Assembly (NCBI GenBank): GCA_964304625.1 | Contig: OZ199838.1 | Span: 7,440,001 to 7,504,000, forward strand | DNA length: 64,000 nt | Source of the DNA: Kudoa neothunni | Taxonomy: Eukaryota; Cnidaria | Direction: 5' to 3' | Shown: piece after piece, positions 1-10,165 of the stretch | Layout of the letters: every line of letters begins with the position of its first letter | How positions within the stretch are numbered: the first letter of the stretch is position 1 | Position numbers and translations under genes: made by a program | The notes under the pieces: model-generated | Seen by the model: the letters and a program-made list of their open reading frames with translations, nothing else | What the model was told of the DNA's origin: nothing | Databases searched by the model: none

Positions 1-712
1 ATTATCCATAGCAATAACGAAATTATCCTCCATAATATCTTCAATTTCTCTGAGGAGGTCTTGGAATATGTCTGTGTTGACAGATGAAAATACAGCCTCG
101 CAATGTACCAGGCCAGTTCCACATATCGCCAATATCATCGTAACGTTTGGGCCACGACTATTTCGTAATGTCACGTTAGGAGTTGTTCCTCTTGGTGACC
201 TCCCGTGGGCCCTCAGCATATGGAGATTGAAAGGACTTTCGTCCACAAATACAAGTTTTGTGTATCTTGTGTTGATGTCTAACTGCGTATACCATTGGAC
301 GTACACATTCCTCTCCCTCTTTACATCGGGGGAATTCCTACTCAAGGGAACTGGCCGGGTTAGTTAAGTGTTATATTCATGTCTTTAAGCCACCTCCAGA
401 CAGTAGTAGGACAGACATTTAACTGTAATTTTTCAATCATTGATACGATTGTAATAGTACAATCGTCTTGAATTAGTCGAATAAGATCATTTTTTATTTG
501 ATCGTTAAAAACAACCCTTCTAACACCACCTCGAGGAGATTTTTTATCCGATAGAGTGATGTAATATTTTTTGACAATACTGTTTACAGTCGATGGTCGA
601 TGGGTGAATATCCAAAAATTCCGCCACTTCTGCTTGGGGTTTTCCCCTTTTTAACAACTTGTTCGATCATTTTTTTCTATTTTCTGCAGAAATAACATTG
701 TATTTGACCATT
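1..712 (-). pseudogene. Tc1/IS630-superfamily transposase, partial at window edge
   Basis: Read on the minus strand from an ATG near 712, this encodes a helix-turn-helix region (MVKYNVISAENRKK, then STVNSIVKKYY and TTVWRWLKDMNIT) followed by a DDE catalytic region. The first catalytic motif FVDESPFNLHMLRAHGRSPRG lies around 175-240, and the second begins as VIAMDN at the window edge, so the third acidic residue is outside. The order and spacing fit IS630/Tc1-type cut-and-paste transposases, which act on TA targets in the nucleus. At least two frame changes are visible, one just after MVKYNVISAENRKK at a run of seven A, plus a stop after MNITLN. No inverted end was identified on the right, where piggyBac-1 begins within about 60 bp. 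Family level is fairly certain; subfamily is not. It is clearly different from the intact Tc1-like element at 12434-13939. Confidence 0.75.
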
Positions 713-1462
713 TTTTACCATTAGAAAAGGTTGCGCGAAAATCCGAAATTGATCATCGCAATATCCGAAAATGGATGAAAACCTCGGTAGAAGAGTTAGA
801 ATCGTATAGTGATTCTGAGCACGGCGATGAACATGATTTTCAAAATTCTTGTAATATGCCTATGTCTAAATCAGGAGTTCAGTGGGATCTTACCAATGAA
901 ACAAGGGCACGAACTAGAACACACAATTTTGTCACGAGTAACTCTGGTCCTACAGGTGATGCTACAAATGTCCAAAACATTCTTATATGCTTTAGTCTCT
1001 TTTTTCTGATTCCATCGTTGAGAAGGTTTTATCTTACACTAATCAGTTTTGTGAATCGAATGCAAGATATAACAAAGAAAAAAAATAATGATAGAAGAGA
1101 TGAAATCTTTGTTGGGGATACTAATTGTAGCTGGAAGGTGTGATGAATCAAAAATGTCGTTCAAAAACATTTGGTACACCAACCCACTTTTCAAGCAATA
1201 TTTCTTCTCGGTGGTCGGGCCCCGAAATCGTTTTACCCACATATATAGGGTAATTCGATTCGACGATAAGCATAACAGACAAGATCGTTTTAATTTGTCG
1301 AATGATAAATTTGAGCCCATTCGAGAAGCACTTTCCGAAGTAAATAATTCTTGTTGTCAGAATTACTCTCCTGGCCCACACATTACTGTTGATGAAAGGA
1401 TGGTGGCATTTCACGGAAGGTGTCCTTTCAGAGTCTATATCAGGAACAAACCAGATCGCTAT

Positions 1463-1883
1463 TGTTAGATCCAGTAAGGTGCGCAAAAGAAAAAGAGATC
1501 CAAGTAAGAACACAAGAGAGAATTGAAAAGGTGGGAAAATTATATGGCTTAAATACAGCGAGGAGCGCCAGTTCCAGAATTCGATGCGGTGAGGAAAAAA
1601 ATGACTAGTGCAGCGAGGGTTCCGTGGGAAAGTAGTATTTCGTCATCGTTCATTGCTGTGGTCCATATTCGCCGTATTCCCATGTACCAAATTGTGGAGG
1701 AACTGTTGTTGGTTATCTTTGGAGGGAAAACGGGTCATAGGACCAACTTGTCAGCCGTAGAAATCGAAATTGCCGCCAACCATATATTTCCCGACTTGTA
1801 CTCTTATTCTCCCACGGAACATTTGAATGGGAAACTAGTTTAACTTTTCTCACGCAGAAAGTCGAAGTTCCCATGACTCAACA
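1463..1883 (-). repeat. LTR, 3' copy of the gypsy element
   Basis: 421-bp long terminal repeat, identical by eye to the copy at 5781-6201. It is preceded by GCTAT of the target duplication. A short 84-codon frame occurs in both LTRs only because the LTRs are duplicates. Confidence 0.93.
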
Positions 1884-1900
1884 CCCCTCACCCTGGATAT

Positions 1901-4900
1901 TTAATATCTCCAGAACCACAGGGACTCCGGTGGTTTTCGTATCCTGCTACTCCGTCTTGGGGCTGGGTCCTCGATCTGCGTCTCCTCTAAAGGTGGTGCT
2001 GAATTGTGCTCCTCTACGGCTGGAGTACTCTTCTCAGTATTGTTTCTTGGGTCGACCTCGCTCGGTATGGTATCCTCCAAGATTGGTACTTCGAACGTCG
2101 CTATCTCTTCTTGAAGTCTTGTTGAACGAATCTGATCCTGGTGGCGTCGATGTTCTTCGCCGTATTGGGTTCGGATACGATACATGTTCCTTCCAAGTAC
2201 CTCTTCGATTGTGCCTTGTGACCATGGAATGGATGTATTGTTGTAAGTTTTGAAGATTACAATATCTCCTCTTTTCCATTTGTTTCCTCGGGTCATCATG
2301 GGTGGACGTTCGATCCCCTCGATCCATGCCGCAAGTGGGTTCCTTGGTTTCCATCCCAACATCAATTCAGCGGGGGTCTTCTTTGTCGTAGCATGTTCGG
2401 CACATCGATACCACCTCAGTAGTTCCTGAATCCGGCTGTCCAAATTGCTTACTGGCGCTTTCCCTATGATATTTTTGAACGTTCTCACGAAACGTTCCGC
2501 CAGTCCATTTGATTGTGGATGGTAGGGAGCAGATCTCTTGTGCCGGATCGCGTATTTCGTGCAAAACTTTTGGAAATGTAGCGAGGCGAATTGAGGTCCG
2601 TTGTCCGAAACGATGGTCTTAGGAATGCCAAATCGACCAAAGATGTCTTGTAGTGTTCGTATCGTGGTTGACGACGACGTGTCCTTCATTTCGTAGACCT
2701 CTGGCCACTTTGTGTAGGCGTCGACGACAATCAGATACATCCTTGAATGGAATGGTCCCGCAAAGTCGATATGGATCCTTTCCATTGGTGCTTTGGCGGG
2801 TTCATGAGACAGGTATTGTTGTTGGGGAGCTGCTGGTTTGATTAGGCCGCAGTGCGTGCATCCTCCAACGATTGATTCGATTTCTTTATCGATATTCGGC
2901 CACCACACCAACTCTCGTGCCAAAGATTTGGTCTTCACAATGCCTAAATGTCCTTGATGTAGAATCGCCAACACCTCCCTCCGCAATTTGGTTGGTATTA
3001 GCAATCGGTGTCCTCGGAAGATACAACCTTTGTCTAGCGAGTATTCTCCAACAGATCCTTTGTATGATCGAAGTTCCAGTATCCAGTGCTTCGTTGGTGT
3101 CCCTTTTAGTATATAGTTGGAGAGGGTTTGAAGTGTGGGGTCTTCCAAGGTCGCGCCTTTCACTGTGTCCGAAGTAAGGTCCAACCGTCGCACCATATTG
3201 ACGTGAAGGTTTGTGTAACTTCCCTCGTCCTCCTTATCGGTTTTTGAGTCCCGGTCCAACGGTAATCTTGACAAGGCGTCTGCGTGTTGGTTTTGTAGGC
3301 CAGGACGATAGTGGATTTTAAATTGGAAGCCTTGTAAGTAGATGGTCCACTTCTGGATGCGTGGAGATGACTTTGTCGGAATTCCTTTCAGTGGATTCAG
3401 TAGGGAAATCAACGGTTTGTGGTCGGTGTAGATCGAGAAGAATCTTCCTTCAAGGTAGTGTTTAAATTTTTCCACACCCCAACGCACTGCCAAGGCTTCT
3501 TTCTCTATTGTAGAGTAGTTCTTTTCGGCGTCTTTAAGAACTCTCGACGCGAAGCTGATGGGTCTCTCCTTCCCATCTGGGGTGACGTGGGATAAGATGG
3601 CACCAATACCATATGCGGAGGCGTCTGTCGAGAGGGTAATGTCCAAGCTTGGGTCGAAATGGGCTAAGGTGACATCCTTGGCTATGACATCTTTTATTGA
3701 ATGAAAAGCCTTAGCGTGTTCCTCGTTCCATGTCCAAGTTGCTGCCTTCGTCGTCAAATCCATTAAGGGTTTTTGAAGAGTGGAGAGGTTGGGTACGAAA
3801 TCCCGGTAGTAACCAGCAAGACCACAAAAAGCTCGGACGTCAGTGGGTGACTTCGGTACTGGTGCCGCTAGTACTGCTTCAACAAGTTGCTTGGTTTTCT
3901 GTAGGCCGTCCTTAGAGATGGTGTGCCCGCAGTATGTAACCGAATCCTGGAAGAATTTACACTTTTCTTTCCCAAGTTTCAATCCAGCATCCTCAAGTCG
4001 CCGGAGTACTTGTCGTAGATTTCTCAAGTGGTCCTCCTCATTGTGTCCCGTGATGATAATATCGTCCAGGTAGCATGCCGTCATCTTACACCCAAGCAAG
4101 CGGGTGTCCATGAGTTTTTGCCAGATTGCTGGGGCGGACGTGAGACCGAAAGGCATTCTTCTGTAGCGGAAAAGTCCCTTATGTGTATTGATAGTCAGTA
4201 GGTTCCGACACTCCTCCTTTATCTCGACCTGTAGATACGCGTCTTTGATGTCTAGTACGGTGAATGTCTTTCCCCCGGCTAAGACCGAGAACAAGTCCTC
4301 GATCCTGGGGATGGGATATTTGTCCGCTTTCAAGACGGGATTGATCGTGACGGAGAAGTCTGCACACAAGCGTATCTTCCCATTCTTTTTTAATGGTGCG
4401 ACTATTGGAGCCGCCCATTCGCTGTAAGTAATGGGTTCAATTATGTCTCTGGCCATCAGTCGGTTTAGTTCCTCGTCGATCAACTCCTTTTTGAAGAAGG
4501 ACACGGGACGTGGTTTAAAGAAGACAGGCTTTGCGTTATCATCAACGTGTAACATAGCTTGGTAATCCTTTACTTTTCCCAATGTATCGTCGAATAGTGT
4601 TTTGTATTCCTCCTCCACAGTCTCCAAATTAGTTTTGATCGAAGCAATTTTTGGGGGCCACTCCTCAAGCATATGTGGAAGCCAGTCTCGACCAAAAATC
4701 GTAGTCAGGTTGTCTTTAGAGACGAAAAGCCGTAAGTGGATAGCTCCTTTCTTGGTGGCGACTTGTGTGTGAAGAAATCCCGCCAAAGATATCTCATCGC
4801 CAGTGTATGATTGTAGTTTCTCAGAAGTCTTGTGCAGTTTTCCGCCAACTCGTTTGAAATCGGTCCAAGAAAGTATTGAGACCGCCGCTCCGCTGTCCAA

Positions 4901-5743
4901 TTCCCCGCGAACGGGAACGCCGTTAATCGTCGCGATGCAGGAAAGAGGACGCGGGTAAGGTAAAGAATCGACAGTATTATCATTAACTAATGAATCTAGC
5001 GTAGTTGCTTCGATGTGGTGCACTCTATTATTATGATGTTTTACTCTTCTGCCTTGAAGACAAACTCTCGCCAGATGGCCGATCTTTTGACAGTTCGAGC
5101 ACTTTGTATTGCGGTGGGAGCAATCCGCAGGTCGGTGATCCGGTGAGCCACAACGCAAACATTTGAATTTACCTGGCTGAATTCGGTGGACTTGTTCTCC
5201 CGGGGTCGTGTTTCGAATGTGAATTCGCTCTTGGAGAGCCGTTTCCTTGCACTTTGCTATGGCCAGGGCTTCCTGAAAGGTGTAGTTGGCGGTAAGTAGA
5301 GCATCTTGTACTGGGCTGTAGGAAGGGTGTAATCCACTCACCAATTTGTCTCGAAGAGCCTCGTCTAGGAATTGGCCAAATTCGCAGCGCTGTGCAGCCG
5401 AGCGTAGACGATTTGAAAATTCTGCGATATTCTCCCCTTCTAGTTGGAAAATTCTCGCGAATTTGACTCGCTCCACTATCCTCAGAGTCTTTGGTTTCCA
5501 ATGGTCCGAGAGGATGGGTAGGAGCTTATCGAAGGTGTAGTCCTGAGGTTTGGATGGCATCACCAAGTCCGTAATCGTTCGGTGTCCAACACGTCCAATC
5601 ACCGAGAGCAGTAAGGTCACGTAGCTATCATCATTCACGCCGTTGATTACCGCAAAGTTGGTAAAACGGTCAATGTAGTAGTCCCAGTCGTCCAGATTGG
5701 GATCGAATTCCGAAAGTGTAGCCAACAATCTTGTGTCCTGCAT
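1901..5743 (-). CDS. Gag-Pol polyprotein of the gypsy element
   Basis: A single frame of 1,280 residues. In order it shows a gag region, two CCHC zinc knuckles (about residues 196-230), an aspartic protease (GELDSGAAVSIL), reverse transcriptase (active site YLDDIII), RNase H, an H2C2 zinc-binding region and a DDE integrase, with a basic tail. No envelope-like frame is seen. Gag and Pol are fused in one frame, which is known for several Ty3/gypsy lineages, so no recoding signal is needed. It is listed as part of a young, whole-looking element, not a host gene. Confidence 0.92.
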   Translation of the reverse strand: MQDTRLLATLSEFDPNLDDWDYYIDRFTNFAVINGVNDDSYVTLLLSVIGRVGHRTITDLVMPSKPQDYTFDKLLPILSDHWKPKTLRIVERVKFARIFQLEGENIAEFSNRLRSAAQRCEFGQFLDEALRDKLVSGLHPSYSPVQDALLTANYTFQEALAIAKCKETALQERIHIRNTTPGEQVHRIQPGKFKCLRCGSPDHRPADCSHRNTKCSNCQKIGHLARVCLQGRRVKHHNNRVHHIEATTLDSLVNDNTVDSLPYPRPLSCIATINGVPVRGELDSGAAVSILSWTDFKRVGGKLHKTSEKLQSYTGDEISLAGFLHTQVATKKGAIHLRLFVSKDNLTTIFGRDWLPHMLEEWPPKIASIKTNLETVEEEYKTLFDDTLGKVKDYQAMLHVDDNAKPVFFKPRPVSFFKKELIDEELNRLMARDIIEPITYSEWAAPIVAPLKKNGKIRLCADFSVTINPVLKADKYPIPRIEDLFSVLAGGKTFTVLDIKDAYLQVEIKEECRNLLTINTHKGLFRYRRMPFGLTSAPAIWQKLMDTRLLGCKMTACYLDDIIITGHNEEDHLRNLRQVLRRLEDAGLKLGKEKCKFFQDSVTYCGHTISKDGLQKTKQLVEAVLAAPVPKSPTDVRAFCGLAGYYRDFVPNLSTLQKPLMDLTTKAATWTWNEEHAKAFHSIKDVIAKDVTLAHFDPSLDITLSTDASAYGIGAILSHVTPDGKERPISFASRVLKDAEKNYSTIEKEALAVRWGVEKFKHYLEGRFFSIYTDHKPLISLLNPLKGIPTKSSPRIQKWTIYLQGFQFKIHYRPGLQNQHADALSRLPLDRDSKTDKEDEGSYTNLHVNMVRRLDLTSDTVKGATLEDPTLQTLSNYILKGTPTKHWILELRSYKGSVGEYSLDKGCIFRGHRLLIPTKLRREVLAILHQGHLGIVKTKSLARELVWWPNIDKEIESIVGGCTHCGLIKPAAPQQQYLSHEPAKAPMERIHIDFAGPFHSRMYLIVVDAYTKWPEVYEMKDTSSSTTIRTLQDIFGRFGIPKTIVSDNGPQFASLHFQKFCTKYAIRHKRSAPYHPQSNGLAERFVRTFKNIIGKAPVSNLDSRIQELLRWYRCAEHATTKKTPAELMLGWKPRNPLAAWIEGIERPPMMTRGNKWKRGDIVIFKTYNNTSIPWSQGTIEEVLGRNMYRIRTQYGEEHRRHQDQIRSTRLQEEIATFEVPILEDTIPSEVDPRNNTEKSTPAVEEHNSAPPLEETQIEDPAPRRSSRIRKPPESLWFWRY

Positions 5744-5780
5744 CGTATGTAGTATGTAGTGTCGTAGTCCTCGTCGCCAA

Positions 5781-6201
5781 TGTTAGATCCAGTAAGGTGC
5801 GCAAAAGAAAAAGAGATCCAAGTAAGAACACAAGAGAGAATTGAAAAGGTGGGAAAATTATATGGCTTAAATACAGCGAGGAGCGCCAGTTCCAGAATTC
5901 GATGCGGTGAGGAAAAAAATGACTAGTGCAGCGAGGGTTCCGTGGGAAAGTAGTATTTCGTCATCGTTCATTGCTGTGGTCCATATTCGCCGTATTCCCA
6001 TGTACCAAATTGTGGAGGAACTGTTGTTGGTTATCTTTGGAGGGAAAACGGGTCATAGGACCAACTTGTCAGCCGTAGAAATCGAAATTGCCGCCAACCA
6101 TATATTTCCCGACTTGTACTCTTATTCTCCCACGGAACATTTGAATGGGAAACTAGTTTAACTTTTCTCACGCAGAAAGTCGAAGTTCCCATGACTCAAC
6201 A
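5781..6201 (-). repeat. LTR, 5' copy of the gypsy element
   Basis: 421-bp long terminal repeat at the transcriptional start side of the minus-strand element. It is followed on the plus strand by the GCTAT duplication at 6202-6206, where the piggyBac-1 reading frame resumes. Confidence 0.93.
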
Positions 6202-7768
6202 GCTATGGGATGAAGTTATGGGGGACGCCGACGTTGAAACATCGTATTTGCTTAACGTCCAACCGTACACTGGAAAGATTGATGGTGTTAAGGACGTAAA
6301 ACAAGGCGAAAGAATTGTCAAAGAGTTGATTTAACCATACTACGGTTCTGGTCGCGGTGTTACAACAGACAACTTTTTTACAATCGTTCCTCTAGTCTCT
6401 TTTTTGTTACAAAACAATGTCACGTTAACGGGAACTATCAGACGCAACAATCGATATATTCCGGAACATTTACTAAAGAAGACAAACCAAGTTGAACTGT
6501 CGTCAACCTTTTGCTTCTATAATGACATAACGATGGTGTCATATGTCTCAAAAAAAATCGTGCCGTTTTTTACTATCTACCGAAATAAACGACAGTGCTA
6601 TCAAATCAAGTGAAAGGAAGCGACCGGAAATTATTCAACACTATAACAGAACGAAGGGCGGTGTTGACAATGGAGATAGCGTGACCAAATTTTATAGTTG
6701 TTCAAGAGCAACGAGGAGATGGCCTTTTCGTATGTTCATGGATCTCATTGATATCGCAGCACTGAATACTTACGTTATATGGACATCGAAGTTTCCTGGT
6801 TGGACAGCCAGTTGATCGTAGCAGACGCCAAAATTTTCTTAGAGAGTTATGCATTGAATTGATTAAACCGAATGCTATATTGCGTCAGACTTTCAAGAAC
6901 CATTATCAATCGCACTTAAAATATAGTTTCGAACCATTTAATAAATGTATCGATAGTGGGGAAACGTCTAGTTCGGCAAAAATTATTGGTCCGTGCAAAA
7001 GATCACGATGTGTATCTTGTTCACGAAACATTGATCGAAAAACTAATATACGTTGTTATAACTGCAAGAGACCTATTTGCTTGTCTCGTAGAATCCAAAA
7101 AAACTTTGATTATTGTCAAACGTGCAGTTTAGAAACTGATTGAATGGGTTAAAGTTCAGTTCCTCCCCCTTCGGTGTCCGCCGGTTACCCGCCATCGGTA
7201 TTAATCGCGTCACATTTCATAACATATAAACCCAATAAAATCTAGTTTACTTTAGTTAGACGTAATTAAACAAAATATATCGATTAAAAAAATAATAAAA
7301 TAAGGTGTCAATTTATGTGCATAAGAATATAATATGATAAAAGTTAATATACGTTTCTATCATTAAATTTGAGAATTATATATAAACGAATATTTTGGAT
7401 AGTATTATAGATATTATTGATTAATTATAGATTTATTTGTTATTTTTTAAAATAAATAGTAAATATTTTTTATATTTTACATGTTCTTTCTAAAAAAATG
7501 TATAAACTAAAACAATATGTCGACTCATGATATTTGTATCTTAATATAATTTTAATAGTTTTTAAATGGATAAAAATCACATATCATGCCATTTCTTTTT
7601 TAATTGTATCCTAGTGAGACTATGTTAATGTAAAATAATCTCTTTTAACTTAATTTTCGGAAGATTTTGTTATTTTATACAAAAACATTAATTATTTGAT
7701 AAATATATATATATAATCATTCTAAAAAATAATAGGTTAACACTTACCACTAATTAAAATAAACTTAA

Positions 7769-10165
7769 CCCTTTGAGACCTGAAAATCAAGGAGTGAGAA
7801 AATATTTTTTTTGAAAATGTTAAAATATCTAAAAAATAAAAATTAATAATATATATAAAAATTAAAGAAATATTTAATTAGGAAGTCTATTAAACTTAAT
7901 GGTGCCATATGGCATCATTCGGAGACACCTTGGTCACGAAAATTGCAGTGCGCATGCTCGACTTTTTAAAAAAACATTGTCGTTCCCAAAAAATACACGT
8001 ATAACAGATAAACCTAATAAAAAATCTATTTTTTTGTATGATAATCTAAGAAGCAGTTTCTATTTATATTTAAGCATATGTGGACGTCGCATTTGAGACA
8101 CATTGTTCTGGAATGCAGTCCACAAAATTTACATCTTATTTTGGCCGTTGTGCGTTCTGGGAAATGTGAGATTTGGTCAAATCGTACATTTTTACTTACC
8201 TTTGACTCAGAAAGATTATAGACCCTAGTTGTCATTGGAATTGGTGTGGTAACAAAATCGGATGTGGACGGCCTACCTCTCTTCCTCATCATATTTACCA
8301 CCTGATTCACATACATCAATTGCTCGCTCACCGAAACGCTAAAATCCATTAAACAGAGAATAGTTTTGGCAGGAATTTCGTTTAGCAGGAACTGGCGTTC
8401 GTAGACAAGCCATCCGTTAAGGATACACAAATTAATGGCCCACAAAAATATCCTCTTATACCATTTTATGGATTTATGATCCAATCGATAAAGAGCCATC
8501 AGCATGTCAAAAAAATCCACTCCACCCATGTTTCGATTGTACATTTTGATGATATGTGGGCCATCGATTTTCACAACTTTTTTCTCTTTTCGATCGTATC
8601 TGTCGATAGTGCTCATAGGAGAAATAGAGTGAGCGGTCGATGTCACAGTTACGACGGAGCTGTCTAACCAACGCACAATGTTAGTTTTTGAATTTTTATC
8701 TGCATATAGCGCGTATTCGTAACTGCCCCTTTTCAATTTTTTAAAGGTCTTATCATCACTGACAGGACAATTACGGAGGCGATTTCGTCTCATCGTATTC
8801 GTGGAGTGATGACCCATTTTGAGTAGAATCGAATGCGGCGGGAGCGTTGAAAAATAATTGTCAAAATATAGGTGGTGTCTGTTTCCCTTTTCCATAGACT
8901 GGACCAATTTTAAAACGATGTCGGAGGATCGAAAACCCGAGCTTTCGCCATCATAAGTAAAATTGCCATCTTCAAAAAAAAAGTCGTGGACAATACCACC
9001 AGACCCATTTCTTGTAAATACCTTGAACCCCCATTTTGTAGGTTTGGATGGCAGATATCGTTTGAGGCCGGACTTACCTTTAAATGGAATCATTTGCTCA
9101 TCCACGCATTGATTGTAGTCGGGTTCAGTTTTCAAACAGGCCTCTCGAATGATGTCTAATAGGGGCCATACTTTAAAAAATCGATCATAATCCTTGTGAT
9201 TACTGGACTTAACAATATCATTGTTATCGCAAAAATGAATGAATTTTTGCATATCCATGAAGCGATCTCTCGACATTTTATCAGCTATAGTTGTTATGTT
9301 GAGTTCAGCACTCCAGTAGCTCCTTATTCTAGGTAGTTTAATAATGGCCATTCTTATAAGCATTCCAATGAATAACTTTATTTCGTTTACGGTAGTCCGA
9401 AACGACGAATTTTTTTCTATCGAATACTTATTAGTTTCTTTACAAATTAATTCAAATATTTTGTCGGAAAAGAACATATTAAAATATGAATAAGGATCCA
9501 AAATATTCTCTTTTTTGAGTTTCTTATTTATGAGGACGCTTTCATCTACCATGTTTAATGAGTTTTTTATAAATCGTGATTGATGGTCGTTATGACCCTC
9601 CGTGTCAGAACTAGTATCTGAGAGAATATCGGGTTTCAAATTTTCGATTTCGTCATCAGATATGTTTTCAGCGTCAGATATATCGGCATCAGGTCGTAAT
9701 ATTAACTCCTCAACAATATCCCATTATCACTAATCTTTTTCACCAAATCAGAGTCCATGATAATGCTAATCCGACACAACAACGTGGGCGCCGAATGGTG
9801 CCATATGGCACCACGAATTAATCATTCACTGTAAATCTCGACATTTACGAACTAATAACGGCGATATACATTTTTTTTAATTTTTTATAATTTCCAATAT
9901 ATATTTTTTAAATGAAAATATAATAATTTTAGGAATATGATTCAATCAATCAAACATTACCTGTTTATTATACAAAAAACATCGATTTGATTTGCATTTT
10001 TATTGATAAAAAAATTAAAAATACTGTTATTTGTTTTTTTTGGTAAAATAAAGTGGCAATTAATAATGCTCTTATAGGATATATTTATGCAGAGTCACTA
10101 ATACACGCCGAGAAATTTCCAAAACAATGCCATGGTGCCATATGGCACCATTCGGTCTTAAAGGG
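7769..10165 (-). mobile_element. piggyBac-2 transposon, near complete
   Basis: A 2,397-bp element bounded by TTAA duplications (7765-7768 and 10166-10169). The terminal inverted repeats CCCTTTGAGACC and CCCTTTAAGACC differ at one base in 12. Three near-copies of the palindrome GGTGCCATATGGCACC lie near the ends (about 7901, 9795 and 10133) and may bind transposase. The interior carries one long transposase frame on the minus strand. It is nested inside element X. Short matching ends, intact TTAA sites and a long frame indicate a relatively young insertion. Confidence 0.92.
8026..9639 (-). CDS. piggyBac transposase (piggyBac-2)
   Basis: A 537-residue frame covering the whole DDE_Tnp_1_7 domain. 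The three catalytic Asp lie in CVDEQMIPFKG (about residue 186), LYFDNYFST (about 259) and MGGVDFFD (about 366). It ends in a Cys-rich zinc-binding domain (CKFCGLHSRTMCLKC). It excises and inserts the element at TTAA. The true start is probably the ATG at 9758 (MDSDLVKKISDN), which reaches the frame through an acidic stretch ending DAENISDDEIENLKPD; joining them needs one base at a GGG run near 9727, so the visible start at 9639 is likely too short. All three catalytic residues are present, so activity is possible. Confidence 0.9.
   Translation of the reverse strand: MKPDILSDTSSDTEGHNDHQSRFIKNSLNMVDESVLINKKLKKENILDPYSYFNMFFSDKIFELICKETNKYSIEKNSSFRTTVNEIKLFIGMLIRMAIIKLPRIRSYWSAELNITTIADKMSRDRFMDMQKFIHFCDNNDIVKSSNHKDYDRFFKVWPLLDIIREACLKTEPDYNQCVDEQMIPFKGKSGLKRYLPSKPTKWGFKVFTRNGSGGIVHDFFFEDGNFTYDGESSGFRSSDIVLKLVQSMEKGNRHHLYFDNYFSTLPPHSILLKMGHHSTNTMRRNRLRNCPVSDDKTFKKLKRGSYEYALYADKNSKTNIVRWLDSSVVTVTSTAHSISPMSTIDRYDRKEKKVVKIDGPHIIKMYNRNMGGVDFFDMLMALYRLDHKSIKWYKRIFLWAINLCILNGWLVYERQFLLNEIPAKTILCLMDFSVSVSEQLMYVNQVVNMMRKRGRPSTSDFVTTPIPMTTRVYNLSESKVSKNVRFDQISHFPERTTAKIRCKFCGLHSRTMCLKCDVHICLNINRNCFLDYHTKK

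Larger units (their letters stand above)
1463..6201 (-). mobile_element. Ty3/gypsy LTR retrotransposon, whole-looking and young
   Basis: A 4,739-bp element on the minus strand with two 421-bp LTRs that look identical by eye, both of the form TG...CA. It is flanked by the 5-bp target duplication GCTAT (1458-1462 and 6202-6206). Next to the 5' LTR (right side) is a TGG-starting primer-binding-site candidate at about 5764-5779; next to the 3' LTR (left side) is a purine-rich tract at 1884-1893. One long open frame fills the interior. Identical LTRs mean a very recent insertion. It looks whole, with no breaks seen. Domain order PR-RT-RNaseH-IN places it in Ty3/gypsy; a Mag-like clade is a guess. 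It lies inside piggyBac-1. Confidence 0.93.
775..7140 (+). pseudogene. piggyBac-1 transposase, split by a gypsy insertion
   Basis: A piggyBac-family transposase interrupted between a Tyr and Gly codon of the motif CPFRVYIRNKPDRY/G by the gypsy element at 1463-6201. The left piece (775-1462) holds the acidic N-terminus, WDLTNETRARTRTHNF and the first catalytic Asp in ITVDERMVAFHG. The right piece (6207-7140) holds the second Asp in TTDNFF (near 6370), the third in KGGVDNGD (near 6660) and the C-terminal Cys-rich domain ending CQTCSLETD. The piggyBac reaction is TTAA-targeted, footprint-free excision and insertion. Besides the insertion there are several frame changes, for instance at the T-run near 1000, the A-run near 1080 and around 6560, and a stop near 6330, so it is dead unless some are read errors. 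Its own outer ends were not found; element X is inserted at its stop codon. Confidence 0.85.

Noticed and set aside
1589-1843. 84-codon frame repeated exactly at 5907-6161
   Set aside because: It lies inside the LTRs; the repetition is due to LTR duplication and no protein features are visible.
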